From contig JAJXXS010000305.1 of NCBI GenBank assembly GCA_021780975.1, positions 1-19,032 on the forward strand: 19,032 nt of DNA, read 5' to 3'. How positions within the stretch are numbered: the stretch's first letter is position 1; the number at the start of each line of letters is the position of its first letter. The position numbers were made by a program, and so were the translations under genes. Shown here piece after piece: positions 7,154-16,420 of the stretch. Below the pieces are notes generated by a model. It was not told where the DNA came from, did no database searches, and saw nothing but the letters and a program-made list of their open reading frames with translations. Origin of the DNA: Pseudomonadota bacterium. Its GTDB lineage: Bacteria; Pseudomonadota; Gammaproteobacteria; Burkholderiales; Thiobacillaceae.

Positions 7154-7498
7154 ATGACAGCAAAACTGGATGCCCTGCTCGAGATTGACGGTGTCACGGT
7201 CGCGTTCGAATTGACGCCGGGAGGAAAACTGAAGGGCTACAAGGCAAAAAATGTCTTGTCCAAGGAAGAGGCCGAACTCATCGCAGAATTCTGCGCCAGC
7301 GTGACCATGAGCTTCAACGTCCTCGCCCATACCTTCACCAAGCTGAGCGGCCAACGCTGGACGCCGCAGGGCGGCTGGGCCTACACCAGCGAGCACCTGT
7401 CCGTTGCAGTCGGCGGGCAGGGTCATCGCGGCGTCTTCATCGAAACCCGCAAGGCCGACTTCAACCACCTCTTCGAAGTCCTGGTGGGTGGCCGCTGA
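7154..7498 (+). CDS. DUF2173 family protein
   Basis: The 114-residue product matches my recollection of DUF2173: DGVTVAFELTPGGKLKGYK, EFCASVTMSFN, GQRWTPQGGWAYTSEH and RGVFIETRKADFNHLFEVL. The role is not established. The fold is thought to be roadblock-like, and members are frequent in chemolithotrophic sulphur oxidisers, which supports the suggested host (from memory). The ATG at 7154 follows GGAGGAAGAG at 7141-7150. The in-frame ATG at 7139 would sit on top of that site and is less likely. It stands alone, with divergent and convergent neighbours. Confidence 0.85.
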   Translation: MTAKLDALLEIDGVTVAFELTPGGKLKGYKAKNVLSKEEAELIAEFCASVTMSFNVLAHTFTKLSGQRWTPQGGWAYTSEHLSVAVGGQGHRGVFIETRKADFNHLFEVLVGGR

Positions 7499-7519
7499 AA
7501 CAAGCGATGCGGTGGCCCT

Positions 7520-8125
7520 TCAGGCCTTCCCGGGCTTGCGTGCGATGAGGGTGACAAAGCGCTTACGCGTGTTGTGCGGCGCGGAAAATTCGCTCTGCTC
7601 GGACATCTCAATCGTCCAGCCGGCGAAGCGGCGTTCGAGTTCCACCGGCTCGAATAGGCAGTAGCCGGCAGGATCGAACATGTCCATGTAGGTCGTCCCT
7701 TCCGCCAGCACGTTGACCACCGCGACGCCGCCGGGGCGCACGTGGGCCTGCAGATCCGCCAGCACGCTCCAGGCCGTTGCGCAGTCGAAGAACATCAGGA
7801 GCCCAATACAGACGATGGCGTCGTAGTCACCTGCGATCGGGTAGTCGCGCAAATCCGCCAGCGCGGCGGACACCGCCACCCCCTCCCCCGCGGCGCGTGC
7901 CCGGATGTGCTCGATGGCGGCCGGGCTGGCGTCCAGGGCCGTGACCCGGCAGCCTTGCCGAGCGGCGGCGAACGCCAGGTTGCCCAGGCCGCAGCCGAAG
8001 TCGAGCACTTCGCCGTGGAGGAAAGGCAGCGCGCGCTCCTCGAAAGGATTGAGAGCGAACGCCGCGTCCCTGGCCTGGCGGCGGAACTGCTCGTCGAAGA
8101 AGGCGATGCTTTTGTTTTCGGCCAT
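7520..8125 (-). CDS. Class I SAM-dependent methyltransferase (TehB-like)
   Basis: The 201-residue product is a compact Rossmann methyltransferase. Motif I is VLDFGCGLGNLAFAA (about 40-54), the acidic residue after strand 2 is in VTALDASPAAIEH, motif post-I lies in ALADLRDYP, and VRPGGVAVVNV is the motif before strand 6. The C-terminal part with HNTRKRFVTLIARKPGK is like small TehB/UbiE-type enzymes. The substrate cannot be named. AGGAA precedes the ATG. The gene is 47 bp downstream of the 327-residue gene on the same strand and may be co-transcribed with it. A longer open frame reaching 8731 only shadows that neighbour. Confidence 0.88.
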   Translation of the reverse strand: MAENKSIAFFDEQFRRQARDAAFALNPFEERALPFLHGEVLDFGCGLGNLAFAAARQGCRVTALDASPAAIEHIRARAAGEGVAVSAALADLRDYPIAGDYDAIVCIGLLMFFDCATAWSVLADLQAHVRPGGVAVVNVLAEGTTYMDMFDPAGYCLFEPVELERRFAGWTIEMSEQSEFSAPHNTRKRFVTLIARKPGKA

Positions 8126-8172
8126 CGGGTTCCTAGGGGTCGTTGGTCTGGTCAATAGCGCGCAACGCAAGG

Positions 8173-9156
8173 CTAGCGCCCGCGCTCGCCATCCGGCGGG
8201 TTCTGGTTCAGCTCGATATAGAACGGCGACATGGCGGTGTCGCGCTGTTCCGTCACTGGTTGCGCGCGGCGCATGACCGCCTCCACCAGGGCAGCCTTGA
8301 TGGCGGCCTCGTCCACCGTCGCCGGGTAGAGCCGGTGCAACTGCTCCACCAGCGCCGCGTTGCCGCGTGCGCGCTGCTCCAGTTCCGCGCGCAGTTCCGT
8401 GGCGATGCCAGGCAGCGCCAGCAGCCATGGCGCCTGCCAGGCATGGAAGTCGGCCGCCAGACGCCGGTGTTCGGCATCCATCCAGTCGGTGGCAAACAGC
8501 AGCGGTGGAAAGGCCGCCGCCGGCAGCCGGCGCCCCTCCAGCCCTTCGGCGCAGCCCATGCCCGCCAAGCCCAAGCCCGAGCCGTCGCCCTCGCGCCGTA
8601 TCCACTGGGCCGCGGGCTGCACGCCGGCGCGGGCATTGATGTGGCCGCTGAGGTAGTCGGAAGGCGGCATCCCCAGGCCGGGCAGCGCCGCGCTGGAGAA
8701 ACGGTCGCGCGCCACATAGCCGGCGCGCCACTCGATGACGGCTTCCAGGTCGATGTCCCCCTCCTCGACCGCGCTGCCCAGCAGCGCCAGGGGCTGGGCC
8801 GCCTCGTCGAGCAGCCAGAGCTCGTAGCGGTCACGCAAGGCAAAGGGCACCTTGTGATGGACCTGGGTGAGGTACTGGTAGACGATGGCACCCATCTCCT
8901 CCATGCGCAGGAAATCGTCGGAGGGATAGAGAGGACCGCGCTTGAGGCCCGTCTTCACCGACCAGGCGCCGAAACGGATGTCGGTGATCTGCGTCCAGCG
9001 GTTGGCCTGCAGGCCTTGCAGCAGCGCGTCGTTGGCGACATAGATGTCCCAATGCACGCCGTCCAGGGTGACCGCCTCCGCCGCCTCGTACTTGATGACG
9101 TGCATCGTTCCGCGGTAGGGATTGAGCAGGCGTTGGGCGTAGCATTCGACGGCCAT
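8173..9156 (-). CDS. Conserved hypothetical protein (327 aa), function unknown
   Basis: I do not recognise the family. The product has no signal peptide or membrane helix. It is mixed alpha/beta, with tryptophan- and tyrosine-rich blocks such as GVHWDIYVANDALLQGL, RFGAWSVKTGLKRGPLYP, YELWLLDEAAQPLALL and FHAWQAPWLLALPG, and it ends in a helical charged region. The FHAWQAPWL block recurs as a relic at 10176-10220, which shows the coding sequence is real. The start is uncertain: the ATG at 9156 has no good ribosome site and is preceded by a TTAA-rich palindrome, while the ATG at codon 18 (9105) follows GCGGAA. The first 38 codons and the upstream DNA are duplicated at 9322-9588. A methyltransferase gene follows, and no function can be inferred from it. 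Confidence 0.8.
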   Translation of the reverse strand: MAVECYAQRLLNPYRGTMHVIKYEAAEAVTLDGVHWDIYVANDALLQGLQANRWTQITDIRFGAWSVKTGLKRGPLYPSDDFLRMEEMGAIVYQYLTQVHHKVPFALRDRYELWLLDEAAQPLALLGSAVEEGDIDLEAVIEWRAGYVARDRFSSAALPGLGMPPSDYLSGHINARAGVQPAAQWIRREGDGSGLGLAGMGCAEGLEGRRLPAAAFPPLLFATDWMDAEHRRLAADFHAWQAPWLLALPGIATELRAELEQRARGNAALVEQLHRLYPATVDEAAIKAALVEAVMRRAQPVTEQRDTAMSPFYIELNQNPPDGERGR

Positions 9157-9308
9157 AGCGTTAATTTAGCGCATCAGGGTGGGAGTTGGCCGGATGGAAT
9201 CGGTTGGGCGACGGGGCATGAGCCATATTGGCAAACCAATCCGTGCTTGGCCCCTTTTTATATTCCTTGAAACGCCGAGGAGGGATGCGTTTATGCAAGA
9301 CCTGACCC
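9041..9308. repeat. Tandem duplication, copy 1
   Basis: Copy 1 is 268 bp and holds the last bases upstream and first 38 codons of the 327-residue gene (9041-9156) plus 152 bp of upstream DNA. It matches copy 2 at an offset of 281 (280 after a one-base indel near 9260). Thirteen unrelated bases, 9309-9321, separate the copies. Confidence 0.95.
9158..9172. promoter_or_regulatory. Imperfect palindrome before the 327-aa gene start
   Basis: GCGTTAATTTAGCGC lies one base upstream of the ATG at 9156. It is an imperfect version of the palindrome in copy 2. It could be an operator, or a chance AT-rich element. Confidence 0.3.
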
Positions 9309-9320
9309 TATCCTCTCGCT

Positions 9321-9437
9321 TTAGATGTCCCAATGCACGCCGTCCAGGGTGACCGCCTCCGCCGCCTCGTACTTGATGACGTGCATCGTTCCGCGGTAGG
9401 GATTGAGCAGGCGTTGGGCGTAGCATTCGACGGCCAT
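9321..9437 (-). pseudogene. Orphan N-terminal fragment of the 327-aa gene (38 codons)
   Basis: The duplicated ATG at 9437 starts the same 38 residues as the full gene (MAVECYAQRL to GVHWDI) and then meets TAA exactly where the repeat ends. It cannot make a functional copy of the protein. It could still act as a short upstream reading frame, and the duplication also places a second copy of the gene's upstream region there. Confidence 0.85.
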
Positions 9438-9588
9438 GGCGTTAATTTAACGCATCAGGGTGGGAATTGGCCGGATGGAATCGGGTGGGCGACGGGGCAC
9501 GAGCCATCTTGGCAAACCAATCCGGGCTTGGCCCCTTTGATATTCCTTGAAACGCCTAGGAGGGATGCGTTTATGCAAGACCTGACCC
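9322..9588. repeat. Tandem duplication, copy 2
   Basis: Copy 2 is 267 bp. Its first 116 bases, corresponding to the coding part, are identical to copy 1. The remaining 151 or so carry about nine substitutions and one indel by my hand alignment. On the minus strand the outer end of each copy reads GGGTCAGGTCTTGCATAAAC, which resembles sequence I associate with REP/Y1-transposase elements, but this is recollection only. Confidence 0.95.
9439..9453. promoter_or_regulatory. Perfect palindrome in duplicated copy 2
   Basis: GCGTTAATTTAACGC has 7-base arms around one central base and lies one base upstream of the orphan start codon. Copy 1 at the intact gene differs by one base in the arm. A regulator-binding site is possible but unproven. 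Confidence 0.35.
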
Positions 9589-9620
9589 CCGTTTTCCCAT
9601 TCGGGCAGGGCTTGGTTGTT

Positions 9621-10020
9621 TCAATTGCCTGTGGCGTGATGCAATAACCCGATGACCACTGGGATGGCAATCGCAGAAAGACTTCCGATCAATAGGACAC
9701 TTCCTGCCCATAAGAAGCGTTTTACCGCGGTCTTACGATGCGCAATTAACGCCTGCTTAGCGATAAGTACTTGCTGCCCATCGATCTCATCAATCAATGC
9801 AGTTGGCCTAAAAAGGAAGGCGAGCAAGCGGCGCCTCTCACTCCAAAATGGCCAAGCCCGCCCCTCTTTGTTCTCTAGCCTCTATATTTTTCTTACGAAT
9901 CGATTCGTTCTAAGGTTGAAAGCAAGCACAACGAGCGCCGCCCCGCAGAGCCCGAGCAGAAAAAATCAGTGGGGCAACCCATTGGACCAGATAGATTTCC
10001 AGAGTAGACAGCCCACTCAT
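9621..10020 (-). pseudogene. Decayed small membrane-protein gene (frameshift and stop)
   Basis: From the ATG at 10020 the frame encodes MSGLSTLEIYLVQWVAPLIF. At a run of six T bases (9960-9965 on the opposite strand's A run) the hydrophobic segment continues in another frame as LLGLCGAALVVLAFNLRTN. Removing one T would join them into a good transmembrane helix. A TAG at 9884-9882 interrupts the second part. The same frame then continues as PFWSERRRLLAFLFRPTALI and a second helix, FLWAGSVLLIGSLSAIAIP, ending at 9621. The repaired protein would be about 130 residues with two helices and a cytoplasmic-looking middle. I do not recognise the family. Base composition is lower in GC than the neighbours, which suggests acquired DNA. 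A short protein from the TTG at 9827 might still be made. Confidence 0.5.
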
Positions 10021-10024
10021 AAGC

Positions 10025-10061
10025 CGTGGGAAATCGGGGTCACGTGGGAAAATCGGGGTCA
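10025..10061. repeat. Short direct repeat CGTGGGAAATCGGGGTCA x2
   Basis: An 18-base unit (10025-10042) is followed at once by a 19-base copy (10043-10061) with one extra A. The AATCGGGGTCA core resembles termini I associate with REP/RAYT-type elements, although no transposase is present here. Confidence 0.7.
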
Positions 10062-10175
10062 GATACCGTCTTGAAATGCAACCCTTGCAGAAGTCGTGCA
10101 TTACAACATTCCCCCTGCTGTGCGCTCATGATTTCTTACCGCCCGCGCGCCCAAGGCGGTGGTGATCCGGCACCA

Positions 10176-10220
10176 CGCCACAAGCCACGGCGCCTGCCAC
10201 GCGTGAAAGGTGGCCACCTC
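10176..10220 (-). pseudogene. Relic of a divergent homologue of the 327-aa gene
   Basis: Read on the minus strand, this stretch encodes EVATFHAWQAPWLVA, against LAADFHAWQAPWLLA in the intact gene (8416-8460). By hand count 34 of 45 bases agree, and in the nine-residue core all five differences are at third codon positions and silent. That pattern shows protein-level selection before decay. The similarity stops on both sides, so only a fragment remains, just downstream of the second methyltransferase gene. Confidence 0.65.
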
Positions 10221-10249
10221 TCGGCAAGGCGCAGCCGCCATGGAAGACA

Positions 10250-10900
10250 TCATGCCTCCACCCGGCGCGCGGTCATCAAAAACACCGGATAGTCCCGAGT
10301 CCCGCCCGGGTATTCCTTGGTGATGTTGAACACGGTTTGGAAATGCATGTCGTTAAATCCTGCCCAGCCGGCGCGCCGGCTCAGGTCGGCTCGGTCGAAG
10401 CCGTGGTGCACGTCGACCTCGGGTCCGTGGAAGGAGCCGTCTTCCTTGTCCAGGTCGGCGATGCACAGGGTGCCGCCAGGGTTCAGCAGGTCGTGGAAGA
10501 TGCGCAGGATGGCGTCGGTGTCCGGAACGTGGTGCAGGGTCATCGACGTATAGATCAGATCGAAGCGCTGCGCCGGCGGCGCCTCGGCCATCAGGTCCAG
10601 CTTCATCGGCGTCATGTTGGAGACACGTTGCGCGGCGATCTTTTCCGCCACCACCGCAAGCATCCCGTCCGAGCTGTCCGCCAGCAGGATAGTGCCCAAT
10701 TCGTCCTTGAGCGGAAACGAAAGCAGGCCCGTGCCGCAGCCGTAATCGAGAACGTTCATGTGCCGGTGCACGGGCACGGCCTTGCGTATGGCCTCCGCGA
10801 TCTTGAGGCCGCGTTCCACGAATACCGGGTTTTCATCCCACTCGCGTGCCTTGCTGTCGAAGTGTGCGGAGTCGAGTTTGGTCAGTTGAGGGCTGGTCAT
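10250..10900 (-). CDS. Class I SAM-dependent methyltransferase (UbiE-like fold)
   Basis: The 216-residue product has motif I NVLDYGCGTGLLSFPL (49-64), an acidic motif II in ILLADSSDGMLAVV, motif post-I in MKLDLMAEAPP, and LIYTSMTLHHVPD followed by LLNPGGTLCIADLDKEDGSF. The last two are typical of UbiE/Methyltransf_11 and arsenite-methyltransferase-like enzymes, but it lacks the cysteines needed for the latter. The substrate is unknown. A perfect palindrome, TCGATATCGA (10906-10915), lies just upstream of the start, where no strong ribosome site is seen. The lplT-like gene ends 54 bp upstream on the same strand, so read-through is possible. It is not a close copy of the methyltransferase at 7520-8125. 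Confidence 0.9.
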   Translation of the reverse strand: MTSPQLTKLDSAHFDSKAREWDENPVFVERGLKIAEAIRKAVPVHRHMNVLDYGCGTGLLSFPLKDELGTILLADSSDGMLAVVAEKIAAQRVSNMTPMKLDLMAEAPPAQRFDLIYTSMTLHHVPDTDAILRIFHDLLNPGGTLCIADLDKEDGSFHGPEVDVHHGFDRADLSRRAGWAGFNDMHFQTVFNITKEYPGGTRDYPVFLMTARRVEA

Positions 10901-10954
10901 GATGGTCGATATCGAGTTGACTGAATCAGGGGCGGCGCTTGAATGGAAACAGGT

Positions 10955-12151
10955 TCACAGCCGCCGCCCTCCCCAGGTTAACGCCATCATACCCATCAGC
11001 ACCAGCAGCCCGAAGCCGTAGGTCACGCTCACCGGCCCAAGACCGATTTTCTCCGCGCCGAAGTACAGCAGCGAGCCGAGCAGCATGGCGAGGTTCTCGA
11101 AGAAGTTCTGCACCGCGAGCGAGCGCCCCACCCCTACGGTGGCCTGGCCACGCTCCTGCAGCAGGGCGTTGAAGGGGATGACGAAGAAGCCGCCGGCAGT
11201 GCCCAGGGCGATGAGCAGCAGGGCGGCGGGCACGAGGTGGGTCTGCGGCGCGAGCAGAAAAATCAGCGGCCCCATGGCCAAGCCGCCCCACAGCGCCAGG
11301 CGCGCGCGAGAGAGGTGCAGCCAATGCCCCGCCGACAAGGCGCCGATGGCAATGCCTACGGACATGAGGCCCATGAGGTTGGCGGGCAGGCTGTTGTCGG
11401 TGTTGTGCAGCGCCACCGGCACCCAGGCAAACAGCACCACGCGCAGCGTGGCACCCGCGCCCCAGAACAGGCTGGTGCCCATGAGGCTCAGGCGCGCGGC
11501 GGTCTCGCGCCACAGGCGGCGCAGGTCGCGCCAGTAGTCGCGCAGGATGGGCGGCCAGTCGGCCCAGGTGAGACTGTGCACCGGCGGCAGGACGGGAATG
11601 AAGAGATTGGACAGCGCCGCCGCGCCGTAGATGGCGCATACGGCGCCGAGGGCTAGAGCGAGGGAGCGGTCGGTCAGCCAGCCGCCCGCGACCACGCCCA
11701 GCAGGATGGCGACGATGGTGGTGGCCTCCAGCCAGCCGTTGGCGCGCACCAGCTTTTCCTCGCCCACCATCTGGGTGAGGATGCCGTACTTGGCGGGCGA
11801 ATAGGCTGCCGCCCCCACGCCCGCCACCGCATACGCTGCCAGCGGGTGCAGGCCCGCGGCCATGGCCAGCGCGGCGGCGAGCTTGAGCAAGTTGGCGCGG
11901 AACATGGCGCTGCCCTTGGGCCAGTGGTCGGCCAGCGGCCCGACGAAGGGCGCCAGCAGCACGAAGGTGGCGACGAAGCTGGCCTGCACCAGTGGCATCC
12001 ACTGCGCGCCGCCGGGCTGAGCCTTGAGCAGGGCGATGGCGGCGACGAACAGCATGTTGTCCGCCATGGCGGAGAGGAACTGTGCGACCAGCAGAGAGGA
12101 GAAGGCCGCGGAGCGCAGGGCATAGAACCCTCCCGCCGCGGCCTGATTCAA
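10955..12151 (-). CDS. lplT: Lysophospholipid transporter LplT (MFS)
   Basis: The 398-residue, twelve-helix major facilitator protein begins with the LplT pattern LLVAQFLSAMADNMLFVAAI and contains APFVGPLADHWPKGSAMF, AAYSPAKYGILTQMV and EEKLVRANGWLEATTI, all recognisable from LplT. The family flips lysophosphatidylethanolamine inward across the inner membrane for re-acylation, usually together with the acyltransferase Aas, which is not in this window. I chose the TTG at 12151, which overlaps the stop of the ABC exporter gene as TTGA and gives the usual family length. The longer frame to 12214 lies inside the ABC gene and adds a Gly/Arg-rich tail. The overlap suggests translational coupling. 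Confidence 0.88.
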   Translation of the reverse strand: MNQAAAGGFYALRSAAFSSLLVAQFLSAMADNMLFVAAIALLKAQPGGAQWMPLVQASFVATFVLLAPFVGPLADHWPKGSAMFRANLLKLAAALAMAAGLHPLAAYAVAGVGAAAYSPAKYGILTQMVGEEKLVRANGWLEATTIVAILLGVVAGGWLTDRSLALALGAVCAIYGAAALSNLFIPVLPPVHSLTWADWPPILRDYWRDLRRLWRETAARLSLMGTSLFWGAGATLRVVLFAWVPVALHNTDNSLPANLMGLMSVGIAIGALSAGHWLHLSRARLALWGGLAMGPLIFLLAPQTHLVPAALLLIALGTAGGFFVIPFNALLQERGQATVGVGRSLAVQNFFENLAMLLGSLLYFGAEKIGLGPVSVTYGFGLLVLMGMMALTWGGRRL

Positions 12152-13974
12152 AACCCGGCCCCCGCCACCTTGGTCGGCGCGCCGTGTTCCTCCTCGGCCT
12201 GCTGCATGGCCCACATCTGCGCGTAGTGACCGCCGCGCGCCAGCAGCTCACCGTGGCGCCCGCGCTCGACGATGCGGCCGTGCTCCAGCACCAGGATCTC
12301 GTCGGCCTCCACCACGGTGGAGAGGCGATGGGCGATGATGAGGCTGGTGCGGTTCTTGGCGATTTCCGCCAACTCGGCCTGGATGGCCTTTTCCGTCTTG
12401 GTGTCCAAGGCGGACGTGGCCTCGTCCAGCACCAGGATGGCGGGGTTCTTGAGCAGGGTGCGGGCGATGGCCACGCGCTGCTTCTCGCCGCCGGAGAGCT
12501 TGAGGCCACGCTCGCCCACCACGGTGTCCCAGCCCTTGGGCAGGCCCTCGATGAACTTGAGGATGTGCGCCGCGCGCGCCGCCTCGACGATCTCTGCGCG
12601 CGTGGCGTCGGGGCGGCCGTAGGCGATGTTGTAGTAGATGCTGTCGTTGAACAGCACGGTGTCCTGCGGCACCACGCCGATGCGCGCGCGCAGGCTGTCC
12701 TGGCTGACCTGGCGCAGGTCCTGGCCGTCGACGGTGATGGCGCCGGCGGTGACGTCGTAGAAGCGGAACAGCAAACGTGCGAGCGTGGACTTGCCCGAGC
12801 CGCTCGCCCCTACCACGGCGACGTTGCGCCCACCCGGGATGTCGAAGCTCACGTCGCTGAGGATGGGCCGGCTCGGGTCGTAGGCGAAGCTCACATGCTC
12901 GAAGCGCACCGTGCCGTTGGCCAGCGTCAGGGCCGGCGCGCCGGGCGCGTCCTGGACTTCCTGATGTGCGCCCAGCAGCTTGAACATGCGCTCGATGTCG
13001 GTCAAGGATTGTTTTATTTCGCGGTACATCACGCCAAGGAAATTGAGCGGCTGGAACATCTGGATGAGGTAGGCGTTGACCATCACCAGGTCGCCGATGG
13101 TGAGGGTGTGGCTGACCACGCCCTGCGCCGCGCGCGCCACCATGAGCACTACGCCCAGGGCGATGATGCCGGCCTGGGTGGCGTTGAGCAGGCCCAGCGT
13201 GGTCTGGCTCTTGACCGCCGCCTCTTCCCACTTTTCCAGGCTGGCGTCGTAGCGCCTGGACTCGAAGCGCTCGTTGCCGAAGTACTTGACCGTCTCGTAG
13301 TTGAGCAGGCTGTCGATGGCCTTGGTGTAGGCCTCGGAATCCAGCTCGTTCATGCGGCGGCGGAACTGGTTGCGCCATTCGGTGATGCTCACCGTGACCC
13401 AGATGTAGGCGATGAGCGTCCCTATCGTGATGAGCGCGAACACCCAGTCAAGCTTGATGAACAGCACCACGGCCACCATGGTGATCTCCACCAGCGTGGG
13501 CGCGATGCGGAACAGCAGGAAGCCGGCCAGGCTGGAGATGGCCTTGGCACCGCGCTCGATGTCGCGCGAGATGCCGCCGGTCTGGCGCTCCAGATGGAAG
13601 CGCAGGGAGAGCGAATGCAGGTGCTCGAACACCGCCAGGCCCACGCGCCGGATGGCGCGCTGGGTGACGCGCCCGAACACGACGTCGCGCAGGTCTGAGA
13701 ACACCGTGCTGGAAAAACGCAGCAGCCCGTAGCCGATGATGAGCCCGAGCGGCAGCACCAGCACGGCGTGGGGCTTGTTGAGGGCGTCGACCACGTCCTT
13801 GAGCAGCAGGGGCACCGCCACCGCAGCCAGCTTGGCGCCCACCAGCAGCAGGAAGGCGAGCAGCACACGGCCCTTGAATTCCCGCAGATAGGGGAACAGC
13901 AGGGCGACCGACTTGATGCTGGCATCCCCCTGCAGGGGCAGGCCGCGAGAGGAGCTTCCGACTCCGTGGGACAT
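12148..13974 (-). CDS. ABC exporter, Atm1/ABCB7/HMT1 type (fused permease-ATPase)
   Basis: The 608-residue half-transporter has six membrane helices (about 35-320) and then an ATPase domain: Walker A GASGSGKST (389-397), Q-loop VVPQD (435-439), signature LSGGEKQR (493-500), Walker B ILVLDEATSALD (513-524) and switch His549. NYETVKYFGNERFESRRYD in the last part of the membrane domain is the hallmark of the Atm1/ABCB7 group. Those exporters move glutathione-linked iron-sulphur precursors or metal-thiol conjugates out of the matrix or cytoplasm. I chose the ATG at 13974. The frame is open to 14145, but that extension lies antisense to the ArsC-like gene and adds no family sequence. The gene overlaps lplT by 4 bases and diverges from the arsC-dapE operon. 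Confidence 0.92.
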   Translation of the reverse strand: MSHGVGSSSRGLPLQGDASIKSVALLFPYLREFKGRVLLAFLLLVGAKLAAVAVPLLLKDVVDALNKPHAVLVLPLGLIIGYGLLRFSSTVFSDLRDVVFGRVTQRAIRRVGLAVFEHLHSLSLRFHLERQTGGISRDIERGAKAISSLAGFLLFRIAPTLVEITMVAVVLFIKLDWVFALITIGTLIAYIWVTVSITEWRNQFRRRMNELDSEAYTKAIDSLLNYETVKYFGNERFESRRYDASLEKWEEAAVKSQTTLGLLNATQAGIIALGVVLMVARAAQGVVSHTLTIGDLVMVNAYLIQMFQPLNFLGVMYREIKQSLTDIERMFKLLGAHQEVQDAPGAPALTLANGTVRFEHVSFAYDPSRPILSDVSFDIPGGRNVAVVGASGSGKSTLARLLFRFYDVTAGAITVDGQDLRQVSQDSLRARIGVVPQDTVLFNDSIYYNIAYGRPDATRAEIVEAARAAHILKFIEGLPKGWDTVVGERGLKLSGGEKQRVAIARTLLKNPAILVLDEATSALDTKTEKAIQAELAEIAKNRTSLIIAHRLSTVVEADEILVLEHGRIVERGRHGELLARGGHYAQMWAMQQAEEEHGAPTKVAGAGF

Positions 13975-14025
13975 TGGTGGCTCGGTTAGAATGGCGCGAT
14001 TACGCCGATATTTTAACCGCCTCCC
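13975..14025. promoter_or_regulatory. Divergent promoter region, ABC exporter / arsC-dapE operon
   Basis: Only 51 bases separate the two start codons, so both promoters must lie in or near them. TAGAAT (13987-13992, plus) and TAAAAT (14015-14010, minus) are plausible -10 hexamers inside the partly symmetrical arms GGTTAGAAT and ATTTTAACC. I could not assign good -35 boxes. Neither start has a clear ribosome binding site. Confidence 0.4.
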
Positions 14026-16417
<2,392 letters not shown>

Positions 16418-16420
16418 GCC

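Noticed and set aside
8143..9270. A 375-codon plus-strand open frame opposite the 327-residue gene
   Set aside because: No family motifs, and the homologous relic at 10176 shows silent changes in the minus-strand frame, which favours the minus-strand gene.
12082..13698. A 538-codon plus-strand open frame opposite the ABC exporter
   Set aside because: The minus strand has every ABC motif; the plus-strand product is His/Asp/Val-rich antisense noise.
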